A stretch of 64,000 nucleotides of DNA from an uncultured Cytophagales bacterium (GTDB taxonomy: Bacteria; Bacteroidota; Bacteroidia; Cytophagales; Bernardetiaceae). The stretch lies in contig CAKZOK010000174.1 of NCBI GenBank assembly GCA_937136415.1, positions 18,966-82,965 of the forward strand. The letters run 5' to 3'. Positions 42,540 through 50,802 of this stretch are shown piece after piece. The notes under the pieces are model-generated. The model saw only the letters and a program-made list of their open reading frames with translations, did not search any database and was not told the origin of the DNA. Numbering within the stretch: the stretch's first letter is position 1; every line of letters begins with the position of its first letter. A program made the translations under genes and the position numbers.

Positions 42540-43496
42540 TTATAATTTTTCAATTTCTTCAATAGATAAACCAGTTCCTTTTGCAATATCTTCGATGGAA
42601 ATACCCACTTTTTTTAAATTTTGAGCAACTTCAATTTTTCCTTGTTCCATTCCTTGTTCCATTCCTTTCTTTATTCCTTGTTCCATTGCTTTTTTCTCTG
42701 CTTTTGTTACAGCATCTTTTATTCTAGATTGTTCGTCTAGGTAAAATTTTTGTTGAGCCTCATAATCCATTCGTTCCTTTTCATTCAAGTACATTGTATC
42801 TAGACTCAAACTTGCCTTTTGAATTTCTTTTACCTCAGCTAATTCTTCTGGTAGCCTATCATTGCTATATCGGTGAGCATTATTCAAAAAATTTATCCAA
42901 CGTTCTAAAATAGTTCTCGTCGATTCTAATTTACCTTTGAATTTTTTGAGTTCGATAAAATACAAATTTAGATAATCCAAATCTGTATGTGTATCACTTG
43001 TTTCAGCATCTTTAAGTGTATAATAACGTTGGTATCTTTCATCATCAAAGAAATTAAAATCTATCAAACTAATTACAATACATTTTTTGAGTTCTGCATA
43101 ACTTGATGTTTTATAGAATTTAAAATCACTTTCTGTTTTTTCATCAATATTATCTATTTTAACTTCATTGCCCTCTTCATCTTTTCTAAGGTAATCTAAT
43201 TGAGTTCCATACATTTTAGCCCAATAATATAATGTTCTCCTTCCATAGAAATCATATCCTCTAATCTGCATTTCGATATCATAATGAACACCATTTTCAT
43301 CTTGCGCTCTAATATCCAAAATGGATAATTTGCCTTCTGCATAATCCGAAACATTGTATGGATTGCGAAGAACAAGCTCCGAAATTTGTTCAGTAGGAGG
43401 CAAAATAGAATTAATCAAAGACATCAAAATATCTGTATTTTCCTCTGAACCAAATAGTTTTTTAAAAACTAAATCTATTTTTGGATTGACTTTCAT
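42540..43496 (-). CDS. Rpn-family PD-(D/E)XK nuclease (TIGR01784)
   Basis: A 318-residue protein of the Rpn/PDDEXK group ('putative transposase/recombination-promoting nuclease'). The start KVNPKIDLVFKKLFGSEENT is the family hallmark. The nuclease core is KLSILDIRAQDENGVHYDIE with MQIRG (D...E-x-Q instead of the common ExK). The C-terminal third is a charged helix with repeated GMEQG units (KKAMEQGIKKGMEQGMEQGK) and ends in a short helix pair. Members are often variable-copy genes. Its place next to SRPBCC and the mutase has no obvious meaning. Confidence 0.88.
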   Translation of the reverse strand: MKVNPKIDLVFKKLFGSEENTDILMSLINSILPPTEQISELVLRNPYNVSDYAEGKLSILDIRAQDENGVHYDIEMQIRGYDFYGRRTLYYWAKMYGTQLDYLRKDEEGNEVKIDNIDEKTESDFKFYKTSSYAELKKCIVISLIDFNFFDDERYQRYYTLKDAETSDTHTDLDYLNLYFIELKKFKGKLESTRTILERWINFLNNAHRYSNDRLPEELAEVKEIQKASLSLDTMYLNEKERMDYEAQQKFYLDEQSRIKDAVTKAEKKAMEQGIKKGMEQGMEQGKIEVAQNLKKVGISIEDIAKGTGLSIEEIEKL

Positions 43497-43534
43497 ATCT
43501 AATTTGTTTTATTAAAGAACCTTTATATACTTAA

Positions 43535-43602
43535 GACTTTCGCAAATTAATAATTGAACAAAATACTCTTCCGTTTTGTCGTTTGAGTGCTTTACGAAAG
43601 TC
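43535..43602. repeat. inverted repeat between the Rpn gene and purQ
   Basis: GACTTTCGCAAA (43535-43546) and TTTACGAAAGTC (43591-43602) are inverted with one mismatch around a 44-nt centre. It may be a mini-element or a 3'-end hairpin for purQ; no T run seen. Confidence 0.5.
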
Positions 43603-43610
43603 ATAATATT

Positions 43611-44303
43611 TTAATTATTGACCAGTTGTAAGATTGATTCAAAAATTATTCTTCCATCTGTATTCCCCAAAATATCATCGGCTGCACGTTCTGGGTGTGG
43701 CATCATTCCAAAAACATTTCTTTCTTTATTACAAATTCCTGCGATATTCATTTTTGAGCCATTAGGGCAGCTTTCTTCTGTAACTTTAGCATTTTTATCA
43801 CAATAACGAAACAAAATTTGGTCATTTGCAATTAATTCGTTCAAATCTTTGTCAGAGGCATAATAACGTCCTTCTGCATGGGCAATCGGAATTTTATAGG
43901 CTTTTGCTCTATCTGTATTTTGAGTAATCAAACTGTTTTGAGAAGTAGCTTGAAGGAATATATTTTTACAATTAAATTTCTGGTTATTATTTCTCAATAA
44001 TGCACCTGGTAATAGATGTGCCTCTGTAAGAATCTGAAAACCATTACAGATTCCCAACACATATCCTCCGTTTTCAGCATGTTTTATCACTTCATTCATA
44101 ATAGGCGAAAAACGAGCAATCGCACCCGAACGCAAATAATCACCATACGAAAAACCACCTGGCACAACTATAAAATCACACCCCTCAAGGTCTGTACTTT
44201 TGTGCCAAAGTTTGACAGTTTCTTGCTTGAAAGTATCTTTCAAAACAGAATATATATCGTGGTCGCAATTAGAACCTGGAAAAACAATAACTCCGAATTT
44301 CAT
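43611..44303 (-). CDS. purQ: phosphoribosylformylglycinamidine synthase subunit PurQ
   Basis: A 230-residue glutamine amidotransferase subunit of FGAM synthase (with small PurL and PurS). Motifs: KFGVIVFPGSNCDHDIYS, VPGGFSYGDYLRSGAIARFS, nucleophile Cys in YVLGICNGFQILTEAHLLPG, IPIAHAEGRYY, and the catalytic His/Glu in MMPHPERA. It implies a separate small purL and purS, not seen here. A complete Bacteroidota promoter lies 49 nt upstream. Length and start are typical. Confidence 0.96.
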   Translation of the reverse strand: MKFGVIVFPGSNCDHDIYSVLKDTFKQETVKLWHKSTDLEGCDFIVVPGGFSYGDYLRSGAIARFSPIMNEVIKHAENGGYVLGICNGFQILTEAHLLPGALLRNNNQKFNCKNIFLQATSQNSLITQNTDRAKAYKIPIAHAEGRYYASDKDLNELIANDQILFRYCDKNAKVTEESCPNGSKMNIAGICNKERNVFGMMPHPERAADDILGNTDGRIIFESILQLVNN

Positions 44304-44351
44304 AGAAAAAATGGATAAAATGATTGAATGTTATTTTGCTATTTATAATTA

Positions 44352-44382
44352 CAAAAATACAGATTTTAGTACGATTTGACAA
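44352..44382 (-). promoter_or_regulatory. purQ promoter
   Basis: Minus strand TTG (44380-44382), 20-nt spacer, TATTTTTG (44352-44359): exact consensus. Predicted leader about 42 nt. No purine-riboswitch-like core was seen. Confidence 0.75.
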
Positions 44383-44407
44383 TTTGTTTTTGATTTTTCG
44401 AAAAAAT

Positions 44408-44436
44408 ATAGGGATTTGATGTATCAAACCCCTATG
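44408..44436 (-). terminator. terminator (minus strand)
   Basis: ATAGGGATTTGAT and ATCAAACCCCTAT form a 13-bp stem that is perfect only on the minus strand (a G-U replaces an A-C), followed there by TATTTTTTC. It would end the TPR-gene transcript, but the element at 44488-44721 now lies between them. Confidence 0.65.
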
Positions 44437-44487
44437 TTTTCTTTGCGAATACTAAAGTATTCGGTACAGTTTTACTCACGCTAAAGC

Positions 44488-44721
44488 TAGGCTGTTCAAA
44501 ATTTGGTTATTTTCTCATACAGTTTTCGTGTCTTTTGAAATTTCGCTACGATGTAGCTCCTAAATGCGTTCATTTTGATTAAAATATAAATCTACAAAGG
44601 GTACGCTGCCATGCAGCTAGAATAAAATTTTAATTGCTGTTTTTAATTTATAAATCAATCCATCAAAGAATGAAAATGACTATAAACTATAGGAAGAGTT
44701 TTTGAAATTCTGAACAGCCTA
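44488..44721. mobile_element. non-autonomous (MITE-like) element, 234 bp
   Basis: Terminal inverted repeats TAGGCTGTTCAAAATTT (44488-44504) and its complement at 44705-44721 (AAATTCTGAACAGCCTA) match at 16 of 17 positions. Both ends are flanked by the 9-bp direct repeat CGCTAAAGC (44479-44487 and 44722-44730), as expected of a target-site duplication. The interior is AT-rich without a coding ORF. The target looks like a short palindrome ACGCTaaAGCGT. It lies 20 nt past the TPR stop codon. The parent transposase family is not identifiable. Confidence 0.75.
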
Positions 44722-44741
44722 CGCTAAAGCGTAAGCTACAT

Positions 44742-46145
44742 TTAATTTTCTAATTGCTCAATAATCTGATAAATGGCTTTTTGAGTATTCAAATCTGTAA
44801 AAAATTCTAAGATATAATTTTTATCTTCTGGAGCTATCAAAATAGCATTTTCAAGTGCCATTACGGCAGCTTTGTATTTTCCCCCTCCCATCAAATAAGC
44901 TACATAACGATATAAAAGCTCGGCAGAATCTGGAATAATTTCTAATGCCTCCTCTACAATCGCAATCGCCTTATCAAACCAATCTTCTCTGTAATAAACA
45001 TGCGACCACGAAAGCCAAACCTGTACATTTTCACTCAATATTCTTGAAGCATTATCATAAGCCTCCATGCAAGAAATCATATTTCCGAGTTGGTACTCAC
45101 AACGAGCTTTTCCAAACCAAGCATCTCCTAAATTTTTATTATTTCGAAGTGATTTTTGATAAAAATGTACGGCTTCTTTCCATCTTTCCTGTTCTTCCAT
45201 ACATTCAGCCACACCAAAAGCAGCCATTTCGTACTCTTGGTCAAGTTCTAATGCTTTTCTATAAAAATTAAGAGCTTCGGCAAATCTATCTAGTTTTTGA
45301 TAGGCTGCGCCAATATGTGTATAAAGTTCGGCTGTAGGTTTTTCTAATTTTGCTGTTTGGATAAAACACTCTAAAGCCTCTTGATATTGCCCCAAACTCA
45401 TGTGGCAATTTCCTTTATTAAAAAAGGCAGACGAAAATCCTTCTTCGATAATTGAAGCATAATCATAAGAAACAATCGCATCTCTATAAAGCGACAAACG
45501 AGTTTGAATAAGAGCCAAATTGTACCACGCTTCGGCAGAATATGGGTCGTTGTCAATAAATTGTTTGTAGAAAATAATACAGCCCTCCAAATTACCTAAT
45601 TCTTCATAACAAAAAGCAAGTTCGTATAATGCTTCTTTGTGTCCTTTATTTTCAAGTAATGTTTCTTTATAATATTTAATTGCTGTTTTGAGTTTGTTTT
45701 TGGCTTGATAACAACTTCCTATCTGATACAAAATTTCATCTTTTTCATCTGTAAAAGGCAGTATTTTTTGATAAATTTTGGCAGCTTCATCAAACTTAAA
45801 AGATTCTTGAAAAATCCAAGCTTTTGTAACTTGCACCTCAATTTCGGAAGGTTGTAGTGCTTCTGCTTCTTCAATGGTAGATTGTGCCTTGTCAAAATCA
45901 TTATTGATAAGATGCGTTCTTGCTTCTTCGACAATAAAATTTACAGAAAAAGGGTGTTGCGAACGTGCAATTTCGCATACAGAAAAAGTCATTTCTATAT
46001 TTACCGTCTTGCGATAATGCTCTAAAAGAAACTCATAAGTATCAACTTCAAAGAAAAAACTCTCTCCTTCTTTCATCAATCGTTCGAATTCTATTATCGA
46101 AATGCTTGGTTCTTCTCTTCTTGAGTTGCTTATCATTCTGTTCAA
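44742..46145 (-). CDS. tetratricopeptide-repeat protein
   Basis: A 467-residue soluble protein almost entirely of TPR units of 34 residues: DEILYQIGSCYQAKNKLKTA, HKEALYELAFCYEELGNLEG, SAEAWYNLALIQTRLSLYRD, SAFFNKGNCHMSLGQYQEAL, AELYTHIGAAYQKLDRFAEA and further copies to about residue 440, around ten to eleven in all. It has no signal peptide. It is a scaffold for protein interactions; its partner is unknown. The 3' flank carries the MITE-like element and the 5' flank ATTACG repeats. Confidence 0.92.
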   Translation of the reverse strand: MNRMISNSRREEPSISIIEFERLMKEGESFFFEVDTYEFLLEHYRKTVNIEMTFSVCEIARSQHPFSVNFIVEEARTHLINNDFDKAQSTIEEAEALQPSEIEVQVTKAWIFQESFKFDEAAKIYQKILPFTDEKDEILYQIGSCYQAKNKLKTAIKYYKETLLENKGHKEALYELAFCYEELGNLEGCIIFYKQFIDNDPYSAEAWYNLALIQTRLSLYRDAIVSYDYASIIEEGFSSAFFNKGNCHMSLGQYQEALECFIQTAKLEKPTAELYTHIGAAYQKLDRFAEALNFYRKALELDQEYEMAAFGVAECMEEQERWKEAVHFYQKSLRNNKNLGDAWFGKARCEYQLGNMISCMEAYDNASRILSENVQVWLSWSHVYYREDWFDKAIAIVEEALEIIPDSAELLYRYVAYLMGGGKYKAAVMALENAILIAPEDKNYILEFFTDLNTQKAIYQIIEQLEN

Positions 46146-46146
46146 T

Positions 46147-46203
46147 TACGGATTAAAAATTACGAATTACGTTAAATCAATTACGAATTATGGATTACAG
46201 TAA
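46147..46203. repeat. ATTACG-rich repeats flanking the TPR gene
   Basis: The stretch reads ATTACGGATT..., then ATTACGAATTACG, ATTACGAATT and ATGGATTACAG. The inverted version (TTCGTAATC, GTCGTAATC) is at 46268-46320. The same word occurs as a perfect tandem array at 15906 and again at 52543-52563. Confidence 0.6.
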
Positions 46204-46323
46204 ATTAAATTTCTGCTCATATCAAATATATACAATTACAGTTTACAAAAAAAATTAATTGGCTTTCAATTCGTAATCTTTAATTAGCTTCGCTGCTTTT
46301 ATAGGTCGTAATCTGTAATTTAT

Positions 46324-46977
46324 TTAAGCAATTACCAATCCTTTTTGCAAAATAATCTCTCTATCTGCCATTTTTGCAAGCTCTGGATTGTGTGTAACAA
46401 TCACAAAAGTTTGTTCGAATTCTTCTCTTAATGTAAAAAATAATTTGTGTAGCTCATCGGCATTTTTGCTATCCAAATTTCCACTTGGCTCATCAGCAAA
46501 AACCAATGCAGGCGAGTTTATTAAAGCTCTTGCAACAGCAACACGCTGCTGTTCTCCCCCAGAAAGCTCGGAAGGTTTGTGATTTTTTCTATCCAAAATC
46601 CCAAAACGGTCTAAGAGTTGAGAGGCTTTTTTTTCGGCTTCTTTTACATTTTTTTTACCAATAAAAGCAGGCATACAAACATTCTCTAAAGCTGAAAATT
46701 CGGGCAAAAGGTTATGAAACTGAAAAATAAAACCGATTTGCTCATTTCTGAAAGTAGCTAATTTATTTGATTTTAATTTCTGAACTTCTACATCATTTAT
46801 GATTATTTCTCCTCCATCTGGCGAATCTAGTGTTCCCAAAATATGCAAAAGGGTAGATTTTCCTGCACCCGAAGAACCTGTAATGGCTACAACTTCTTTT
46901 TTGGCAATCGATAAATCAATTCCTTGCAAGACTTCTAACGAACCGTATTTTTTGACTATATTTTTGGCTATGAGCAT
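46324..46977 (-). CDS. lolD: LolD-type ABC transporter ATP-binding protein
   Basis: A 217-residue ABC ATPase of the lipoprotein-release/MacB-like class. Walker A GSSGAGKST (about residue 34), Q-loop FIFQFHNLLPEFSALENVCM, signature LSGGEQQRVAVARAL, Walker B ALVFADEPSGNLDS, H-loop VTHNPEL. The LLPEFSALENV stretch is typical of LolD. Its partner LolC/E permeases are not in the window. Monocistronic with its own promoter. The function, handing lipoproteins to LolA, is inferred. Confidence 0.9.
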   Translation of the reverse strand: MLIAKNIVKKYGSLEVLQGIDLSIAKKEVVAITGSSGAGKSTLLHILGTLDSPDGGEIIINDVEVQKLKSNKLATFRNEQIGFIFQFHNLLPEFSALENVCMPAFIGKKNVKEAEKKASQLLDRFGILDRKNHKPSELSGGEQQRVAVARALINSPALVFADEPSGNLDSKNADELHKLFFTLREEFEQTFVIVTHNPELAKMADREIILQKGLVIA

Positions 46978-47001
46978 AGATTTGTTTTAATTATTGTCTA
47001 G

Positions 47002-47032
47002 CAAAGATACAATTACAAAGAAGCCCAAACAA
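47002..47032 (-). promoter_or_regulatory. lolD promoter
   Basis: Minus strand TTG (47030-47032, within TTTTTG), 20-nt spacer, TATCTTTG (47002-47009). Both boxes fit the consensus; leader about 20 nt. Confidence 0.75.
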
Positions 47033-47096
47033 AAATGCTTGAGCTTTTTTTATTCCTCCTTGAAATAACTTGTGTTTGTTAGAGAGCGTTTTTGTC

Positions 47097-48713
47097 TTAA
47101 TTTCCTTCTTGCTTTTTAAGAAGTTCTTTAGACTTTTGCTTAAAAGCCAAATCAATAGTAGCTGGTTTAGAACCTTTTTTATCTATTTTGAGATAATAAA
47201 CTCCCGTTTTGAATTTATCTCCTCCAAACCAAGAGATTTTATGGTCTAAACTTAATTTTGGTGTATAATTGATATGTTCTTTACCAGCCTCATCTACCAA
47301 TTTTAGTGTAAGTTCATTTTCACTTTTAATCCAAAACCTATATCGTACACCTTTTTTTAATACCATTGTATATTCATCTTGATTTTTTTCAATATCATAC
47401 GTTTTCACCGTTTTGTATCCGTCTGTTCCATCATCTATACTACCCTTTTTTGCTTCAAACTCACGAGAAGCTATTGCAAGAGATATGTTTTTCTTTTCTT
47501 TAGGAACAGTAATTTCTAATTTATACTTTGCTGTTTTAGTATTTCTAAAAGTAAAACCCCTAAAATACTTACCAGCTAAGTAATTAGTTACAATTTTAGT
47601 TCCTTCTTCATTGAACAAACTTAGTTCTACTCCCTCAAAATCTTCAGCAGGAAAAAGGCGCAACATATAATCTTTATCTTTTTCTAAATCTAGTTCTATA
47701 GTAGTTGTAGAGCGAACTTTATAGGATTTTCCTACTTCATAATCTTTCGGAAAAGCTGCTGCAAAGTCATTGCTAGAAACCTCTGAACGCTCCGATATTT
47801 CGACGTATTCTTTCAAACAACTGGTCATAAAAACACACAGAAAAAGAGCAGGAACAGCAAGCATAATTTTGAGCTTTGCGATTTGACGAGAAGGCGATTT
47901 GGTAATCATAATAACACGTTTTTTTAGTAATGAATAATGATGAAATTTGGTAACAAAAGGCAGATTTCTACCCACAAAATGTTGATTGATAAGTAAATTT
48001 AGATACTGTTTTTTATCAGAAAAATGAGTAATTGTTTCTTTGTCAGCGAGGTATTCATGTGTATCTCTCAATGCTTTTTTGTAGAGATAAATAATAGGAT
48101 TGAACCACAAAAGAAGCTCTAAAAACTCAATCAAAAGCAAGTCTAAAGCATGTTTTTGTCTAACATGTGCTTTTTCGTGAGCAATAATTTCGGCTTGTTG
48201 AGGTTCTGAAAAATCATTTTTCTTAGAAATAAATACCCAATTAAAGAAAGAAAAAGGTTCGGTTTCGGATTTGGTTTCTATCAATACAAAGTATTCTTTT
48301 TTAGTTTTTTGTCCTTTAAAATAGAGTTTCAAAATCATTGACAAACCCAACAAAACTCTAGCAAGAACAACTGTAATTCCTACTATATAAATCAGAAAAA
48401 TCCACGTAGAAGGTTCTGAAAAAATACTTGTTGTTGTTTCAGTAGTTGCGCTATTTATCGCATCTCCATAGGCAAGAAAAACATCAATTTCGGGGACAGC
48501 AACAGCATTAGAATTTTGAAAAAATAATCCTAAGAAATTAGAAATATTAAGTGGAAAAAAAGGCAAAACAAGTGTCAGAAGTAATGCAGAAATCAAATAT
48601 TTTCTATTCAAATTAAAGAATGTTTCACTTTTTAAAAACAGAAAATAAGGAATGTAAAGCAATGTCAAAAACAAACTGCATTGTAACAGGTAATCAAAAA
48701 ATAGTAGTTTCAT
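47097..48713 (-). CDS. BlaR1/MecR1-like M56 metallopeptidase with a non-penicillin-binding C-terminal part
   Basis: A 538-residue membrane sensor-protease. Four hydrophobic segments span about residues 5-120 and 285-305. The zinc motif HEKAH is near residue 178 (IIAHEKAHVRQKHALDLLL with the downstream WFNP). A membrane segment with Cys-Leu (FMTSCLKEYVE) precedes the extracellular part. That part (about 330-538) is not a beta-lactam sensor. It shows two beta-sandwich-like repeats (SYKVRSTTTIELDLEKDKDY; TYDIEKNQDEYTMVLKKGVR) like PPC domains, so the signal is something other than penicillin. It is in one operon with the BlaI-like repressor gene (76 nt apart, with a palindromic repeat between). 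Confidence 0.88.
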   Translation of the reverse strand: MKLLFFDYLLQCSLFLTLLYIPYFLFLKSETFFNLNRKYLISALLLTLVLPFFPLNISNFLGLFFQNSNAVAVPEIDVFLAYGDAINSATTETTTSIFSEPSTWIFLIYIVGITVVLARVLLGLSMILKLYFKGQKTKKEYFVLIETKSETEPFSFFNWVFISKKNDFSEPQQAEIIAHEKAHVRQKHALDLLLIEFLELLLWFNPIIYLYKKALRDTHEYLADKETITHFSDKKQYLNLLINQHFVGRNLPFVTKFHHYSLLKKRVIMITKSPSRQIAKLKIMLAVPALFLCVFMTSCLKEYVEISERSEVSSNDFAAAFPKDYEVGKSYKVRSTTTIELDLEKDKDYMLRLFPAEDFEGVELSLFNEEGTKIVTNYLAGKYFRGFTFRNTKTAKYKLEITVPKEKKNISLAIASREFEAKKGSIDDGTDGYKTVKTYDIEKNQDEYTMVLKKGVRYRFWIKSENELTLKLVDEAGKEHINYTPKLSLDHKISWFGGDKFKTGVYYLKIDKKGSKPATIDLAFKQKSKELLKKQEGN

Positions 48714-48728
48714 TGGAGTAATGGTTAA

Positions 48729-48772
48729 GTTGTTGGTGTCGCTTCGCTAAAACACCAACAACGGCAGGAATG
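48729..48772 (+). repeat. palindromic repeat family A, copy inside the blaI-blaR1 operon
   Basis: GTTGTTGGTGT (48729-48739) and ACACCAACAAC (48752-48762) form a perfect 11-bp stem with loop CGCTTCGCTAAA, then GGCAGG. It lies in the 76-nt spacer between the repressor and sensor genes and would form a stable hairpin in their mRNA. Confidence 0.8.
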
Positions 48773-48789
48773 ATTAATTGTGAATAGAA

Positions 48790-49170
48790 TTATGAATTAT
48801 TTTCTTTTTTCTCTTCTTCTTTTTCCATCATTTTCATAATATCATCTAATTCATTAATATCTATTTCTTCTTTTTTGGCAAAAAAGGAAACTAATTTTTT
48901 GAATGAACCATCAAAATATCGGTCTAATACACTTCTGGTTGCAAATTTTGCATACTCTTCTCGGCTTATTAATGGAAAATATTGATGGGTATTTCCATAG
49001 GCTTTGTATCCAACAAATTTTTTGGTTTGCAAAATTCGAATAATCGTCGAAACAGTGGTATAACTTGGTTTTTTGCCTTCAATTTTTTCGATGAGTTCTT
49101 TTACAAACGCTTTTTCTGCGTCCCAAAGGAGCTGCATTATTTTTTCTTCGGCTTTTGTGAGTTCTTGCAT
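48790..49170 (-). CDS. BlaI/MecI-family transcriptional repressor
   Basis: A 126-residue winged-helix repressor. The start LTKAEEKIMQLLWDAEKAFV is diagnostic, followed by the helix-turn-helix (KPSYTTVSTIIRILQTKKFV), the wing (YKAYGNTHQYFPLISREEY) and a C-terminal dimerisation helix region with a Glu-rich tail. It lacks any obvious protease site statement beyond the family norm. It represses its own operon with the BlaR1-like protease. Candidate operators overlap its promoter (see 49247-49312). Confidence 0.93.
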   Translation of the reverse strand: MQELTKAEEKIMQLLWDAEKAFVKELIEKIEGKKPSYTTVSTIIRILQTKKFVGYKAYGNTHQYFPLISREEYAKFATRSVLDRYFDGSFKKLVSFFAKKEEIDINELDDIMKMMEKEEEKKENNS

Positions 49171-49246
49171 AATTTTAAAAAATAAGGAATGAGAATTAAA
49201 TTATTTGATATAGATTTGGAGTTGTAATATAGAACCAACAACAACA

Positions 49247-49312
49247 ACTAATTCTTTAGTTGATGCAAACATACAACATTAAAACTAAAGAAGCAATTTT
49301 TAGAACTAAAAA
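49247..49312 (-). promoter_or_regulatory. blaI promoter with candidate operator dyads
   Basis: Minus strand TTG (49294-49296), 20-nt spacer, TATGTTTG (49266-49273): consensus promoter. Dyads overlap it: ACTAATTCTTTAGT (49247-49260) covers the start point, ACTAAAG (49283-49289) lies in the spacer, and TTTTTAGAACTAAAAA (49297-49312) lies just upstream. Repeated ACTAA/TTAGT half-sites suggest BlaI-type autoregulation; the half-site assignment is inference. Confidence 0.7.
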
Positions 49313-49332
49313 CCTAGTTGGTTTTTGATATA

Positions 49333-49368
49333 AAAAAATGAAAGAAATATTCATCTCTTTCATTTTTT
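49333..49368. terminator. terminator between the peroxidase and blaI genes
   Basis: AAAAAATGAAAGA (49333-49345) and TCTTTCATTTTTT (49356-49368) form a 13-bp stem with A/T runs on both sides. It should end the minus-strand peroxidase transcript. Confidence 0.85.
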
Positions 49369-49448
49369 AGAAAACGCCTTGGTATTGATTACGAATACAA
49401 ATCACTGAATTAAAATCATAAAAGAGCTATTTATTTAGTTCTTATTTT

Positions 49449-50633
49449 TTATCTAAAAGGATTACTAAATTTTTCATCTTCTACAAATTTTGTATCTGTA
49501 AGTGTTTTGAGAAAAGCAACCAAAGCACTTTTTTCTTCTTGAGAAAGGTTCATTCTTCTAGGGTTTCCTGCTGAGTCTTTTAGTATTCTTTCCAAATTTG
49601 GGTGTGCTTGTATTCCCGAATTATAATGTTCGATGACCTGTTCCAAAGTAGCAAAACGCCCATCATGCATGTAAGGCGCACGCAGCGCAACATTTCTCAA
49701 AGAAGGTGTTTTGAAAGTTCCGATGTCAATTTGATTTCCTGTTGTTTCGAAAACACCCAAATCAGTTATAGATTCTAAATCCAAGCCATTATTTGTAGAT
49801 TTTTGAGGAGTAATAAATGCCTCTGTTCCATGACAAGTCGTACAGCCCAAACCACGCAAAGGAAAAGCATCTAAAAATAGCATTTTTCCTAGATTTTCCT
49901 CTTCTGAAAAATTACCAAAGGGTTCTGTTGCTTTATTTACTGTTGCTCTTCCAATATCAAATTTGCTTTCATAACTTACCAAACTTCTGACAAATTGTGC
50001 CAATGCCTTCGAAATTCTATCTGTTGTAACTGTTTGATTCCCAAAGGCATCTTCAAAAAGAGGTTTATAATAATCTGTTGCTTCTATTCTTGCAACGAGC
50101 GTGTCCAAAGTAAGTCCCATTTCTATTTCATCTTGAATAGGCATCAAGACTTGTTCTTCTAAAGTGGCTGCCCTTTCGTCCCAAAAAAACTTTCCTTTTC
50201 CATAAAACCGAGCATTTGTAAGCCCCATAGAATGCCTACGAGTAGTTCCTCCTTGAAAACCTTCACTCAAAATTTTTGGGTCTGAAAATCCTTTATTTTG
50301 CACATGACATGAAGCACAGGCAACTCTACCATTTTGACTTAATTTTCTATCATAAAATAATACTCTTCCTAGTGTTGCGCCTGCATCAGTAATTTGATTT
50401 GTGGTGGGTGTATTGTCATTATCTAAAATTGAATTTTCTGCCCCTCCGTGTAAATCTGGGTCTGAAAAATGAGAAGGAAAAACAATATTTGAATAATTAA
50501 ATAGTTCGGCGGGAAGGTTTAATATTCCATTTTGACGCTCAGGGTTGATTTTTTCATTTTCAGAACATGAATACATTCCTAAAGAAAAAATGATAAATAA
50601 AACGATATAAATTTTAATTTTTGATTTTTTCAT
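49449..50633 (-). CDS. di-haem cytochrome c peroxidase-family lipoprotein (CcpA/MauG type)
   Basis: A 394-residue lipoprotein (signal KIYIVLFIIFSLGMYSC, lipidated Cys23). Two haem c motifs are present: CASCH (in GRVACASCHVQNKGFSDP) and CTTCH (in GLGCTTCHGTEAFITPQ), with family motifs GRVLFYDRKLSQNGRVA, MGLTNARFYGKGKFFWDERA, FVRSLVSYESKFD, FKTPSLRNVALRAPYMHDGR and LVAFLKTL. It likely reduces H2O2 with electrons from a cytochrome in the periplasm, or acts as a MauG-like oxidant. Monocistronic. Length typical. Confidence 0.95.
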   Translation of the reverse strand: MKKSKIKIYIVLFIIFSLGMYSCSENEKINPERQNGILNLPAELFNYSNIVFPSHFSDPDLHGGAENSILDNDNTPTTNQITDAGATLGRVLFYDRKLSQNGRVACASCHVQNKGFSDPKILSEGFQGGTTRRHSMGLTNARFYGKGKFFWDERAATLEEQVLMPIQDEIEMGLTLDTLVARIEATDYYKPLFEDAFGNQTVTTDRISKALAQFVRSLVSYESKFDIGRATVNKATEPFGNFSEEENLGKMLFLDAFPLRGLGCTTCHGTEAFITPQKSTNNGLDLESITDLGVFETTGNQIDIGTFKTPSLRNVALRAPYMHDGRFATLEQVIEHYNSGIQAHPNLERILKDSAGNPRRMNLSQEEKSALVAFLKTLTDTKFVEDEKFSNPFR

Positions 50634-50802
50634 AAGTTAAGTAATTGGTTTGTTTTACTGTATTCTATGATTTTTAAAAATGTTTTTTATGTTGCCCTTC
50701 AATTTGATTTTCAAATCAAAAAAAATAGAATCCAGTTGATTTGTTTCAAATTTTATTTTTCATTTAGATACTAGAAATAATGAAAAGATTTAATCAGAAA
50801 AA

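Noticed and set aside
42540..43496. Rpn gene as part of an insertion sequence
   Set aside because: No terminal repeats or target duplications flank it; the family is a PD-(D/E)XK nuclease often mislabelled as transposase.
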